Part shown: positions 44,758 through 53,734 of the stretch, piece by piece
Layout: each line of letters begins with the position of its first letter
How positions within the stretch are numbered: the stretch's first letter is position 1
Source: CBDAPI01 sp964565865
GTDB lineage: Bacteria > Acidobacteriota > UBA6911 > RPQK01 > CBDAPI01
Direction of reading: 5' to 3'
Length of the DNA: 64,000 nucleotides
NCBI GenBank assembly: GCA_964565865.1
Contig: CAZMGM010000001.1
Coordinates: forward strand, 90,405-154,404
Made by a program: the position numbers and the translations under genes
The notes under the pieces: generated by a model
The model's input: the letters and a program-made list of their open reading frames with translations, nothing else
What the model was told of the DNA's origin: nothing
The model's database searches: none

Positions 44758-46113
44758 CTACTTGCTGGAGATCCGGTAGAGCCGGCTTCCTCTAAGGTAG
44801 ATCTCATCGCCGACGACGGCCATGGATGCGTCGAAACCATCTTCCAGTGAGTTGGTGGCCAGCAATGCCGGCTCGGTTCCGGCTTTTAGGACGACCGTTG
44901 TTCCCTGTCTATCAGTTATGTAGACGCGGCCGCCAGCCGCTACGGGAGAGGAGTATATGTTGCCGAGTCCCCCGAGGCGTTTCTGGTAGTGGAGCTCCCC
45001 GGTCCTGGCGTCGAAGGCAGAGAGAATCCCGGTGTTGCCCTTGAGCAGATAAAGTATCCCACCGTAGAGAAGGGGCGACGGGACGTAAGGTGTGTCGCGG
45101 TCATACTCCCACACGATGGCTTCCGAGCCCGTGACGTCCCCTCTTGCTGTAGAGAGACGAATTGCCAGCAAGGCACTGCCGCGGAACCCGCTGGTGAGGT
45201 AGACGATGCCGTCCTTAGACACGGGTGTCGGAATCGTGTTCCTGGTCATGCCACCCACTTCCCAGATCAGAGTTCCATCCGACAAATCGTAGCTTCGAAC
45301 CCTGTGGGTAGCGCTGGTGACTACCTGTGTGCGGCCTTCGTGCTCGACCACCAGAGGCGTTGTCCAGGACGTGATTTCGTCACGGGCTGCTCGCCAGAGT
45401 TCTTCTCCCGTGCTCTTATCCAGAGCCACGATGAACGACTTACCCTCGTGGTCCCAGGGAAGAACCAGGGTCTGCCCATGAAGAACTGGAGAAGCACCCT
45501 CTCCAAAACCGAGCTTGATAGTCATCCTGCCGAAGTGCTTCTTCCATTGAATGTTCCCGTCCCTGTCTAGACAATACATTCCGCGGGAACCAAAAAACGC
45601 GTAGACATTCGCCCCATCGGTGACGGCAGAACCAGAAGCATAGGTTCCCGTCTGGTGGTGACCTTCGTGGGGAACTGCCTCCACCACCGTTCTTTCCCAG
45701 ACGGTCTTACCCGTCTCCCGGTCTATAGCCAGAACAAGGAAACGCTGGATCTCGGTTGGGGACGGCGTGTGGCCTGGTCCACGGCGACCGGCCCTGGCAT
45801 CCTGGGAAACCGTCTCAGGTTCGGGTTGAGAAGGGGATTCTGCGGTCTTGCCTGTGGAAACTGCCGTTGTCAAATAGATCCGATTTCCCCACACTACTGG
45901 ACTGCTGGAGCCCTTTCCCGGGATCGCTACCTTCCAGGCAACGTTCTGATCCTCGGCCCACTCAGCGGGAGGACTGCCCGAGGCTGTCGATCCATTGAAG
46001 TGGGGGCCCCTCCACTGGGGCCAGTGCTCATCCACCTTACTGGGGGGAGGACCCGCAAGAACTGCTGCCGTCAGAACCGGAACGGCAGCCAGTCCAATCC
46101 ATCTTGGCTTCAT
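44758..46113 (-). CDS. PQQ-like beta-propeller repeat protein, secreted
   Basis: The 451-residue protein begins with a signal peptide (KPRWIGLAAVPVLTAAVLAG) and then holds seven to eight PQQ/BamB-type blades. WPQWRGPHFNGST opens the propeller, and repeated units include VVWGNRIYLTTAV, SGSAVTDGANVYAFFGSRGMYC, STGEELWRAARDE, DGTLIWEVGG and RVYITDRQGTTVVLK. Such propellers either bind PQQ as dehydrogenases or act as scaffolds. No calcium- or PQQ-binding signature is evident, so an assembly or binding role is more likely. GGAG precedes the ATG at 46113, which is preferred over an extended frame. It is immediately followed by the permease gene, suggesting a substrate-binding or linked function in transport. 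Confidence 0.82.
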   Translation of the reverse strand: MKPRWIGLAAVPVLTAAVLAGPPPSKVDEHWPQWRGPHFNGSTASGSPPAEWAEDQNVAWKVAIPGKGSSSPVVWGNRIYLTTAVSTGKTAESPSQPEPETVSQDARAGRRGPGHTPSPTEIQRFLVLAIDRETGKTVWERTVVEAVPHEGHHQTGTYASGSAVTDGANVYAFFGSRGMYCLDRDGNIQWKKHFGRMTIKLGFGEGASPVLHGQTLVLPWDHEGKSFIVALDKSTGEELWRAARDEITSWTTPLVVEHEGRTQVVTSATHRVRSYDLSDGTLIWEVGGMTRNTIPTPVSKDGIVYLTSGFRGSALLAIRLSTARGDVTGSEAIVWEYDRDTPYVPSPLLYGGILYLLKGNTGILSAFDARTGELHYQKRLGGLGNIYSSPVAAGGRVYITDRQGTTVVLKAGTEPALLATNSLEDGFDASMAVVGDEIYLRGSRLYRISSK

Positions 46114-46293
46114 TCGAAATCTCCTTATACGGTCTTGGGCTCCCAGTCTAGCAGGGATCGCTTTAGACAATTTACTCGGATGCAACCTGTTCCGTTACAC
46201 ACTCGGGGGTGAATCTCTGTAAGTAAGCCCTGAATTGCTTTGTGCGACAAAACTGGGCTACGCTCTAGTGGACATACGGATCGGAGTGACTGA

Positions 46294-47772
46294 ATGCGGC
46301 AGTTGCGGTCGACCTTTCTGGTTGCGGCGCTGATTTTAACCGAAACGGTTCCAACACACGCACAGGTGGAGTCTGGGCCCCCATCCTCAACTTACACTCC
46401 TCTGCTGTCCAGGTGTGAAACAACGGATCCTTCTCCAGTCGCCCTGGCTGTTGTGATTCCGCCTGATCTGCGGGGCACTGAGAGAAGACTCAGAACCCTG
46501 CTTCAGACCGATCCAACGGATTTAGACGTTCAACTCGAGTTGGCGACCCTGTTTGAGATCAAGAGCGACTTCCCGGCGGCCCTCATCGGTTATCAGGAGG
46601 CTCTGAAGCTGGATCGATCCTGTGAGGATTGCCTGATGGCATTCGTTTCACTCCTCTCTCACTGCAAACAGCAATCGGATGCGGTGCGCGTGACGGAGAA
46701 ATTCCTCGAACGGACCCCGACATCCGTTATGGCAACCAACCAGCTTGCTTTACTTCATCTGCAAACAGAGAACTACCCGGAGGTCCTGGACCTGGCTCAC
46801 AAAATCCGGCAGCTAGATCGGAGCTCCGCTACCAGTTACCAGCTTCAGGCATTGGCGCATCTGGGGCTGGAGGAGCTGGATGAGGCCGAGTTCTATTTCA
46901 AAACAGCTCTGGAGAACGACGAGTCCCTGTCCGAAGCCCACCTTCGACTTGGGATGATGTACACGAGACGACCCGAAACCGTCGACTCCGCAGTCCGGCA
47001 TCTTCGAAAGGCGATCGAGCTAGGGCTTGCGCACCCGGAAGTTTACAAAGACCTGGGCCACATGCTCGTGAACCAGAGCCAGTACCGAGATGCTCTTGTA
47101 GAACTGCACAAGGCTCTGGACATGACTTCAGGGTATGCAGAGCCCTACGCCCTGCTCTCCCAGGCATACAGAGGACTGGGACTGGAAGAATACGCAGAAG
47201 CAGCAGCCAAACGGTTTCAGGTCCTGGATGCGTGGGGGAACCAGGCTGCGCCGGGAAGCACTCCGGCAGAGACTTACTATCGGATGGGAATGACCTTTTT
47301 ACAGCAGAACCAGCCCCGTCAGGCAAGAGCTGCCCTGCTCCGGTCCATTGAAGCGGAACCCAATCTGGATCCCGCTTACTTCATGCTGGCCCAGATCAGC
47401 TCACTGGCATCGCGGCCCAACGAGGCGATCGAATGGATCCGTAAAGCCATCAGCATCAATCCGGTAATGCCCCGGTACCATCTCCTCCTGGGAGAGCATC
47501 TTCCAACAACCGAGGCCACAGCGGCCATCGACGCGGTCAAAGTGGCGATCAAGCTCAACCCTTCCGAAGGGGAGTTCTTTAATGCCCTTGGGAATGTGCT
47601 GTTCGCCGACGGTCAAAACGAAAGCGCCGTAAAATCCTATCGCCACGCTATTCACCTCGATCAGGAAAATCCAATCTTTCACTTGAACCTCTCCACTGTC
47701 CTTCGAAACCTGGGAGATGAGGATGGCAGCAAGAGGGAACGCAACCTCTACTTGCGGCTGTCCGCCCGGTAG
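46294..47772 (+). CDS. Secreted TPR-repeat protein
   Basis: The 492-residue protein starts with a signal sequence (RSTFLVAALILTETVPTHA), then a short linker and about ten tetratricopeptide repeats from residue 60 to the end. Good examples are PAALIGYQEALKLDRSCEDC, ELDEAEFYFKTALENDESLS, SQYRDALVELHKALDMTSGY and QNESAVKSYRHAIHLDQENP. TPR solenoids mediate protein-protein contacts. In the periplasm such proteins scaffold envelope or outer-membrane complexes. No enzymatic domain is seen. It is divergent from the PQQ-propeller gene (180 nt between starts) and stands alone. The partner cannot be predicted. Confidence 0.85.
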   Translation: MRQLRSTFLVAALILTETVPTHAQVESGPPSSTYTPLLSRCETTDPSPVALAVVIPPDLRGTERRLRTLLQTDPTDLDVQLELATLFEIKSDFPAALIGYQEALKLDRSCEDCLMAFVSLLSHCKQQSDAVRVTEKFLERTPTSVMATNQLALLHLQTENYPEVLDLAHKIRQLDRSSATSYQLQALAHLGLEELDEAEFYFKTALENDESLSEAHLRLGMMYTRRPETVDSAVRHLRKAIELGLAHPEVYKDLGHMLVNQSQYRDALVELHKALDMTSGYAEPYALLSQAYRGLGLEEYAEAAAKRFQVLDAWGNQAAPGSTPAETYYRMGMTFLQQNQPRQARAALLRSIEAEPNLDPAYFMLAQISSLASRPNEAIEWIRKAISINPVMPRYHLLLGEHLPTTEATAAIDAVKVAIKLNPSEGEFFNALGNVLFADGQNESAVKSYRHAIHLDQENPIFHLNLSTVLRNLGDEDGSKRERNLYLRLSAR

Positions 47773-47824
47773 AGCAACTAGACTCCAATCGGCGGTCAGG
47801 GCGCCTTAAACTGACGGTGCTTCG

Positions 47825-48598
47825 TTACCTGGCCGTCAGGCCACCATCGACGACCAGGATATGTCCCGTCACATAGTCGGAAGCCCGTGAAGCTAGAAAC
47901 ACAGCCGCTCCTTTCAGATCATCCTCCCCTCCAATCCGGCCTATGGGGATCATGGGAAGAAGTTGCTCACGCCGATTCTCAATGATCCAGCCGGACATGT
48001 GGGTGGAAAACCAGCCAGGGGCGATAGCGTTGACCTGGATATTATGGCGTGCCCAGCCACTGGCCAGATCCCTGGTGAGTGTGGCGACCCCCCCTTTGGA
48101 GGCATGGTAACCGGAGGCCTGCATGATTTCAGGGTGGGATCCACCGAGGGCGGCCACTGAGGCCATATTGATGATCTTTCCCCGGCCCTGCTCGATCATC
48201 AAGCGCCCCACTGCACGGGCACATAGAAAAGTCCCCGTTAGATTTGTCTGAATCACCTGATTCCACCGTTCCAGCGGCATCTCCTCGGGAGCGGCACCCC
48301 AGGCGGTTCCTGCGTTGTTGACTAGAATGTCGATCTTGCCGAAGGCCTGGTTGGTGAACTCCACCAGGCCAGCGATCTCATCCGGCCGAGTCACGTCACA
48401 GGCTCGCGCCGCTGCCCGGATTCCTTTCAGCTCCAGTTCCTTTGCCGCCTGACGGCAACGGTCCTCCCGGCGGGCAGCGACAACCAGATGGGCGCCCATA
48501 TCTGCCAGTCCTTCCGAGATCTGCCGACCCAGACCCGTACCGCCTCCAGTAACAATGGCTACCTGCCCCGAAAGATCGAATAACTCTCTCGTATTCAC
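47825..48598 (-). CDS. Short-chain dehydrogenase/reductase (gluconate 5-dehydrogenase-like)
   Basis: This 257-residue SDR carries TGGGTGLG near residue 17, an Arg-rich loop (AARREDRC) after beta-2 suggesting NADP preference, NNAGTAWG near 95, MASVAALGG with the catalytic Ser and YHASKGG with Tyr and Lys. The C-terminus reads TGHILVVDGGLTAR. The set resembles gluconate/2-keto-gluconate reductases and FabG-like sugar dehydrogenases. The open frame extends 83 codons upstream, but that part has no SDR character. The GTG at 48598, behind GGTGG, starts exactly where the fold begins. It is not in an operon, and its 3' end faces the TPR gene. Confidence 0.84.
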   Translation of the reverse strand: MNTRELFDLSGQVAIVTGGGTGLGRQISEGLADMGAHLVVAARREDRCRQAAKELELKGIRAAARACDVTRPDEIAGLVEFTNQAFGKIDILVNNAGTAWGAAPEEMPLERWNQVIQTNLTGTFLCARAVGRLMIEQGRGKIINMASVAALGGSHPEIMQASGYHASKGGVATLTRDLASGWARHNIQVNAIAPGWFSTHMSGWIIENRREQLLPMIPIGRIGGEDDLKGAAVFLASRASDYVTGHILVVDGGLTAR

Positions 48599-48973
48599 TT
48601 TACCACCTGTTCCATCCTGCTTCCTTTCAGCATCAGAGGCCGGAATTAGAGGACCTGCCGCCAGCCACGCACCAACGCTTCTGTCACTGCGGCTGGTCCC
48701 TATTGCTTGGAAGGATCTTCTCAAGAGAACGATAGCGGGCATAAGGTGTTGCGTCCACTCCCTTGCTGCGAAGACAAGAGGAGGACAGAGTAGACTGTCC
48801 CCTTTGAAAATATCTCGGCTCGTTCCTTTCCGTGGACTTCGGCTCAAGACTATTGTCTTTCGCCCCTTTGGGGCTCACAACCTTGCCCGCTCGCTTCCTG
48901 GGCTATTCGTTGTCGGCCGCTCCCGGGGCCTTGACTGTCCACCCCGCCTTCGACTTTCGACCTTTGACTTCCC
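48599..48973. other. Intergenic with small hairpin and repeat copy 3
   Basis: No gene is recognised. GGACAG and CTGTCC (48783-48800) form a 6-bp hairpin. At 48949-48972 the sequence CTTCGACTTTCGACCTTTG is a third copy of the short-period repeat also found at 2586 and 8829. It lies immediately before the -10-like box of the next gene. Confidence 0.4.
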
Positions 48974-48979
48974 TATAAT
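48974..48979 (+). promoter_or_regulatory. TATAAT -10 box upstream of the MauG-like gene
   Basis: A perfect TATAAT lies 61 nt before the ATG at 49041. The -35 is not clear: TTCGAC units of the adjoining repeat are 19 nt away, so the promoter may have a weak -35 or depend on an activator. Confidence 0.4.
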
Positions 48980-49040
48980 GTCGAGGCACATCACTTATCG
49001 TGGGTAGACTGCCCGCTCAGGCCTACAAGGGAGGAACAGC

Positions 49041-50096
49041 ATGAAACTCCAGAGGAGACAGAGACTCTGTTTTTGCGCGCTGACGTCGATCTTACTTCTC
49101 ATCCCATTCGGCTGTAGAGGAGAGCCTCCGGTGGAACCGGAATGGCCTGAGCTCCCCGGTTACGAGACCATGCAGATTCCCGCCGACAACCCTATGACGG
49201 TGGCTAAGGTGGAGCTCGGGAAACAGCTCTACTACGACCGCAGACTGAGCGGAGATGGAGAGCGTTCCTGCTATGGATGTCACTTGAAGGAACACGGGTT
49301 AACCGATGGTAAGCCAGTTGCAATCGGGGCCTTCGACAAGACTCTGACTCGTTCCGCTCCCACCATGTGGAACGTTGGTTACTACGGTGAACTCTACTGG
49401 GACGGGCGTTCGGGAGCTCTGGAAAAGCAAGTGAAGGGCGCCTGGAGTGGCGGTAACATGGGGGCCTCCGGAAAAGACGGCGCCCCCAGCATGGAAGACA
49501 TCAGTTCGAAGCTGAACCAGATTCCGGAATACCGTCAGCAATTCGAGGCGGTCTTCGGATTTCCTGCAACTCCCGACCGTGTTGCTTACGCTGTCGCTGC
49601 TTTTATGCGCACCCTGGTGGCCGACCAGTCAAGGTGGGCCCGTTTCCGGAGCGGCGACGAAGCCGCGTTTCATGAACAGGAGAGAAGGGGCTGGCAGGTT
49701 TTCAACGAAAAGGCCAAATGTACGAACGGTCACGACTCCATTCTTCTCACCGACATGCAGTACCACAATGTCGGCATTGGGATGGACTCCGAGAATCCTG
49801 ATGTGGGGCGTGCCAAGGTGAGCGGCCAGGACAAGGACACAGGTGCTTTCAAGACACCCACGCTGCTGGATGTCAGCAAATCGGCTCCCTACTTTCACAA
49901 TGGAAGTGTCGCCACGCTCGAGGAGGCGGTCGACCTCATGTTAGATGGTGGTCTTCCCAACGAATGGCTCGACGCGGAAAACCTGGCGGAGACGAAGAAC
50001 GCAAGCCTGACGGATGAAGACAAGCAAGATCTGTTGGCGTTCTTGAGAGCATTGGATGTCGATTACAACGTCCAGCAACCTGAGCTTGCTTATTAG
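49041..50096 (+). CDS. MauG-like/cytochrome c peroxidase-like lipoprotein with an altered second haem motif
   Basis: The 351-residue protein has a signal peptide with a lipobox (LLIPFGC, Cys25), so it is probably a lipid-anchored periplasmic protein. The first haem motif is a normal CYGCH (77-81). Conserved segments of the di-haem peroxidase/MauG family follow: TRSAPTMWNVGYYGELYWDG, AVAAFMRTLVADQSRWARF and YHNVGIGMDSENPDVGR, then FKTPTLLDVSKSAPYFHNGS. The second haem site reads CTNGH (227-231) instead of CxxCH, so the second thioether cysteine is lost. Bound haem could still be held by one bond, or the second haem may be absent. Members reduce hydrogen peroxide or oxidise protein partners. 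GGGAGGAAC precedes the ATG. Confidence 0.86.
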   Translation: MKLQRRQRLCFCALTSILLLIPFGCRGEPPVEPEWPELPGYETMQIPADNPMTVAKVELGKQLYYDRRLSGDGERSCYGCHLKEHGLTDGKPVAIGAFDKTLTRSAPTMWNVGYYGELYWDGRSGALEKQVKGAWSGGNMGASGKDGAPSMEDISSKLNQIPEYRQQFEAVFGFPATPDRVAYAVAAFMRTLVADQSRWARFRSGDEAAFHEQERRGWQVFNEKAKCTNGHDSILLTDMQYHNVGIGMDSENPDVGRAKVSGQDKDTGAFKTPTLLDVSKSAPYFHNGSVATLEEAVDLMLDGGLPNEWLDAENLAETKNASLTDEDKQDLLAFLRALDVDYNVQQPELAY

Positions 50097-50294
50097 TAAC
50101 CCGTTGTGAGAATTCCACGCGCCGTGGCAGTTAGATTAAGCGATCCCAGATCTCCACTCCTAGAACGTGGAACGCCAGGTTAAAAGGCTCCGTATTCACA
50201 ACCCGGGTCTGACAGCCAGCGCGTCGAGCCTCGCCGGGTGCGCTATATCAGGAGTGTGCGCTGGAGTACTATGACGCTCCCATCTAATAAGGGA

Positions 50295-51485
50295 CTATTC
50301 GACGGGCGACAGATCGGGATGAGGGGAAATACTGACTTCAGCAGGCTCCTGGCGAATTGCCCTCACTTCCCCTTCGAGCTGGGCGATTGCCTGAGCATTG
50401 GCTGCAACTTCAATGCTTAACTGGCAGTGAAAAGACTCCCCCGGACCCAGGGTGGCCAGCCTTCCCTTTGTCCGCTCAAAGGGGCGGGAGTTGGGATAAT
50501 CGGTCCCGGGTTCGATTCCGACGACGTATCCATCCTCTCTGGCCGCCGTGTTCTTCCACAAGGTGAGACAGGGCAGTTGTCTCCGATTGAACCGAACCGC
50601 GACACCCATTTCCCGGTCTGGCGCCTTGAGAAGTGCCAGGGTATTCCCGTCCTTCCCTTTAGCCACCTCGAGCCAGTACACCTGTTCTATGAACCCTGTT
50701 ATAGGCCCCGAATAATCGGCGAATGAATGCACATCCTTGGCCGCCCGGGTGTCACGCGGGTAAACAGCCTGCAGAGGAGCCACCAGTTTCGATCCAGACC
50801 CCAGGAAAGGGGGGCCAAAATTGCAATGGTAGAGGAGTTCGAACTCGGCAGCACTGGCCCCCTTGTTGACGACCACATCCTCAATCACGAGTTGATTCGA
50901 ATTGGGCCAAGTCTTGATCCGCGTCTGCAGCTGCAGCCGGGGCGCAAAAAGCATGGACTCGTCGACTCGGCCGACCACAGTGAGCGTGTGAGGTTCCTCC
51001 ATTTGAACCTGCACCTCAACATAATGGGCCGGAAGATTAGCAATTTTCCCGTGAAGATTCAGGAAGATCTCACAGGGATTGCCATTGTTGTCCGGGACCA
51101 TGTCATGAGCGGGCGTCCCATTAAATCCCAGCCCGCAACGGACGATCCACTCGTCAAAGCCCTGCAGCCAGCCCAGTCCGGAGCGATCCAGCAAGTCCAC
51201 AAACTGGGGATGGACCGGACCCGCCACTGGAGCCTCCCAGCCCAATCCCAGGCCGCGATAAGCTCCCTTCCAGATGGACATCCCTCGAGTCGGCAAAACT
51301 ACGAAGCTCAAGGCTCCATTGTTTACCTCGATTGCGTCGACACCTGCGTTCATCCCGGCTCGCAAGGTGGTCTTTTCGATCCAAAACTCTTGGTCTGGAT
51401 AACCCAGTTCGGAGGAGGTGACTTTCCAATGATCGGTCCAGACTTTTTCACGGGAGTCAGCTAAAATCCATGCTCTTGATTGCAC
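50295..51485 (-). CDS. DUF4432 (aldose 1-epimerase-like) protein
   Basis: This 396-residue protein has the galactose-mutarotase-like beta-sandwich signature of the DUF4432 family: FVVLPTRGMSIWKGAYRGLGLGW, GFNGTPAHDM, LYHCNFGPPFLGSGSKLVAP, RQLPCLTLWKN and EDGYVVGIEPGTDYPNSR. The Glu in GIEPGT and the His in LYHCN are typical catalytic or ligand positions of aldose epimerases. No signal peptide, so it acts in the cytoplasm on sugars. Divergent from the Gfo/Idh/MocA gene (270 nt between starts), it belongs to the same sugar-handling cluster. The N-terminus (MQSRAWILADSREKVW) seems complete. The exact sugar is unknown. Confidence 0.86.
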   Translation of the reverse strand: MQSRAWILADSREKVWTDHWKVTSSELGYPDQEFWIEKTTLRAGMNAGVDAIEVNNGALSFVVLPTRGMSIWKGAYRGLGLGWEAPVAGPVHPQFVDLLDRSGLGWLQGFDEWIVRCGLGFNGTPAHDMVPDNNGNPCEIFLNLHGKIANLPAHYVEVQVQMEEPHTLTVVGRVDESMLFAPRLQLQTRIKTWPNSNQLVIEDVVVNKGASAAEFELLYHCNFGPPFLGSGSKLVAPLQAVYPRDTRAAKDVHSFADYSGPITGFIEQVYWLEVAKGKDGNTLALLKAPDREMGVAVRFNRRQLPCLTLWKNTAAREDGYVVGIEPGTDYPNSRPFERTKGRLATLGPGESFHCQLSIEVAANAQAIAQLEGEVRAIRQEPAEVSISPHPDLSPVE

Positions 51486-51631
51486 CGTAGACCTCGCTTT
51501 CGAAGAACTATGCTAGTCAAATCCCGGGGTGGAATTCCATCCTGCTCCTTTGCTTTGTGCTGCTTTTGGCGGTCCGTCTGGCGCTGTGAGGGGTAGGTTG
51601 CTGGTTCCTGTTCTGCAGATCCAACTAGAAG

Positions 51632-51693
51632 ACCCGGGATCGAACCAGGCGCGTTGTGAGAACCCGATCTGGTTCGCGAGCTTGCCAAGTCGC
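51632..51693 (-). other. tRNA-like remnant in an intergenic region
   Basis: On the minus strand GCGA...TCGC resembles a D stem, GAACC...GGTTC an anticodon stem with a 6-nt loop, and CCTGG-TTCGATC-CCGGG a T arm. The acceptor stem does not pair (3' side TCTTCTA without a matching 5' side), and no anticodon can be assigned. It is probably a degenerate tRNA or a chance fold upstream of the DUF4432 gene. Confidence 0.25.
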
Positions 51694-51755
51694 ACATGAT
51701 ATAGCAGAATCGGGATCCTCCCACATCGGGCGGTCGAAGGGACGTAATCTAAAGA

Positions 51756-52745
51756 ATGACTTCATCAACTCTGGGGGTCGGATTCTTCGGTGCCGGTGAC
51801 GTCTCCGATCAGCATGCCCGAGCAGTTCGTGACTGTACAGGTGCACAGTTGCGGGGTTTGTGGAATCGGACCGCTTCCCGGGCAGCAGCCAAGGCGGCTC
51901 AATTCAGGTGCCGCACCTACGAGTCCCCCGAGAAGCTGCTGATGGATTCGGATGTCGACGTCGTTTTTGTGCTCACCAATCTGGAGACGCACTACCAGTA
52001 CACAAGACTGGCTCTGGAAGCCGGGAAACATGTCCTCGTAGAGAAACCGGTAGGAACGAACACCGGGGAAATCCGTGAGCTCCAGCGCCTGGCGGCAGAG
52101 CGGGGAGTGATTTGCGCCCCGGGCCACAACTACATCTACGAGGAAGGCCTCACCCGCGCCCGGGACCTGATTCAACGTGGGGATCTGGGCCGATTGGTCT
52201 CCGTCTATGTCCTTTACAACATCCATCATGCAGAGGAAGTGGCGCGCCGTTTTCCGGGTGTGATTCGACAGATTCTGACCCACCACTGCTATATTCTGTT
52301 GTTCCTGGCAGGGCCCGCAAAGCGTTTGAGCGCTCTCAAGGGCACCCTCCACTACGAGACGCTCAAGAGCGAGGATATAGCCATGGTAAACCTGGAGATG
52401 GATAACGGGGCACTGGCCCATTTGTGCGCCAGTTTTGCGGCGGACGACCATGCATCCGACCCCTGGACAGTACAGGTTAGAGTGATTGGAACCGGTGGCT
52501 CCACCCGCTACAGTTATCGGGACTGGGTAGTTCTGGCGCCGCAGGCGGCCCATTCGCAAACCTACTGTGCCTATTTTGAATCGATACGGAATGAGGTCGA
52601 TTTCTTTCTAAACCGCTGTATCAGGAAAGGGGAAGAACCTCTTTCCACACTCCAGGATGCGATTACTGCCCAGCAGATGATCGAGAGTATGGAAGCCTCG
52701 ATCGAGCAGGGGAGGATGATTGACCTGGAAAAGGAGTCCACATGA
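51756..52745 (+). CDS. Gfo/Idh/MocA-family NAD(P)-dependent oxidoreductase
   Basis: A 329-residue member of the Gfo/Idh/MocA family. The N-terminal Rossmann fold shows GFFGAGDVSDQHARAV, followed by DVDVVFVLTNLETHYQYTRLALEAGKHVLVEKPVG, whose EKP motif supplies the catalytic Lys. The C-terminal alpha/beta domain carries the substrate-binding His (LTHHCYILLFLAG) and a W-x-V strand. Such enzymes oxidise or reduce sugars, inositols or sugar acids. The stop overlaps the next gene by 4 nt (ATGA), so it is coupled to the TIM-barrel isomerase, a frequent pairing in 3-keto sugar or inositol catabolism. The start has no strong ribosome binding site, but the fold begins 5 residues in. Confidence 0.88.
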   Translation: MTSSTLGVGFFGAGDVSDQHARAVRDCTGAQLRGLWNRTASRAAAKAAQFRCRTYESPEKLLMDSDVDVVFVLTNLETHYQYTRLALEAGKHVLVEKPVGTNTGEIRELQRLAAERGVICAPGHNYIYEEGLTRARDLIQRGDLGRLVSVYVLYNIHHAEEVARRFPGVIRQILTHHCYILLFLAGPAKRLSALKGTLHYETLKSEDIAMVNLEMDNGALAHLCASFAADDHASDPWTVQVRVIGTGGSTRYSYRDWVVLAPQAAHSQTYCAYFESIRNEVDFFLNRCIRKGEEPLSTLQDAITAQQMIESMEASIEQGRMIDLEKEST

Positions 52746-53656
52746 CGAAGCTGTCGATTGGGAGCTGGGCCTATTGCTTTGGACCCTATGAGAAAAACCC
52801 CGTTGACTTCACAACGGTTATCGAGACGCTGGGCAAGTTGGGAATGGACGGAATTGAGTTCGGGGCGTTCGCGCCCCATCCCAATCCGGACAGCCACAAC
52901 ACCCCTGCCAAACGGGAGAAGCTGCGCCGGCTGGTCGAGGACAACGGACTCGAGTTTTCAGGCCTGGCCGCCAACCTGTGGATGCACAAGCTCCCCAGCG
53001 TGGAGGACAGCGGTCCTTACATCGCTGAGTTCTCCAAGAACCTTTTTTTCGCCGAGGACCTGGGCATCGACGTGATTCGGGTGGACACGCTGGAACCGCC
53101 CGATGTGTTCGAAACCAGCGGAGTCGACCCGGCCCTGGGACGGGAGAGGACCATCCGCGCCTGGCGCACCTGCTGTCGCCTGGCCGCCGATCGGGGCATA
53201 CGTATTGCGTGGGAGTTTGAGCCCGGGTTTGCTTTCAACAAGCCCAGTGACATTATTTCCATCGTGGATGAAATGAGGGATGCTGGACATTATAACTTCG
53301 GGGTGCTCTACGATACCTGTCATGCCCACATGTGTGCGGCCATCGCGGCCCGGCAGCCCGGAGAAAAGGAGACCCTGCCGGGAGGGGCTCTCGAACTGCT
53401 GCAAAAGCTTCGCAATAAGATTGGTCATCTCCATCTCATCGACTCGGATGGAACGCTCCACGGCGATGAGACCTCTACCCACAACCCTTTTGGGACTGGA
53501 GACCTCAACTTTGACGAACTCATTCCGGAGATACTGCGTTGCGGATGTCCCACTGACTGGTGGACTGTGGACCTTTGTTTTTGGCCGGATGCCTGGGACG
53601 TGACGGAGAAAGCAATCCAGTTCCTGAGCGGCATGCGAGACAAATACGCCGCCTGA
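52742..53656 (+). CDS. Sugar phosphate isomerase/epimerase (TIM barrel)
   Basis: The 304-residue protein is an AP-endonuclease-2/xylose-isomerase-like TIM barrel. Metal-ligand segments include GMDGIEFGAF, RIAWEFEPGFAFN with a Glu, NFGVLYDTCHAHM with the Asp-His pair, HLHLIDSDGT and WWTVDLCFWPDAW. It probably interconverts keto and aldo forms of a sugar or cyclitol acted on by the Gfo/Idh/MocA partner with which it overlaps by 4 nt. The ribosome binding site is the GAAAAGGAG inside the upstream gene. Length and order are normal for the family. It is distinct from the isomerase at 10646 and from the pseudogene at 11932. Confidence 0.88.
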   Translation: MTKLSIGSWAYCFGPYEKNPVDFTTVIETLGKLGMDGIEFGAFAPHPNPDSHNTPAKREKLRRLVEDNGLEFSGLAANLWMHKLPSVEDSGPYIAEFSKNLFFAEDLGIDVIRVDTLEPPDVFETSGVDPALGRERTIRAWRTCCRLAADRGIRIAWEFEPGFAFNKPSDIISIVDEMRDAGHYNFGVLYDTCHAHMCAAIAARQPGEKETLPGGALELLQKLRNKIGHLHLIDSDGTLHGDETSTHNPFGTGDLNFDELIPEILRCGCPTDWWTVDLCFWPDAWDVTEKAIQFLSGMRDKYAA

Positions 53657-53734
53657 ACCCCGGAACCGAACGGTAGAACACAAACTCACCGGTAACGTCA
53701 GGCTCCCGCCCTGCCAGTTCTGTTGTCAGTTCTG

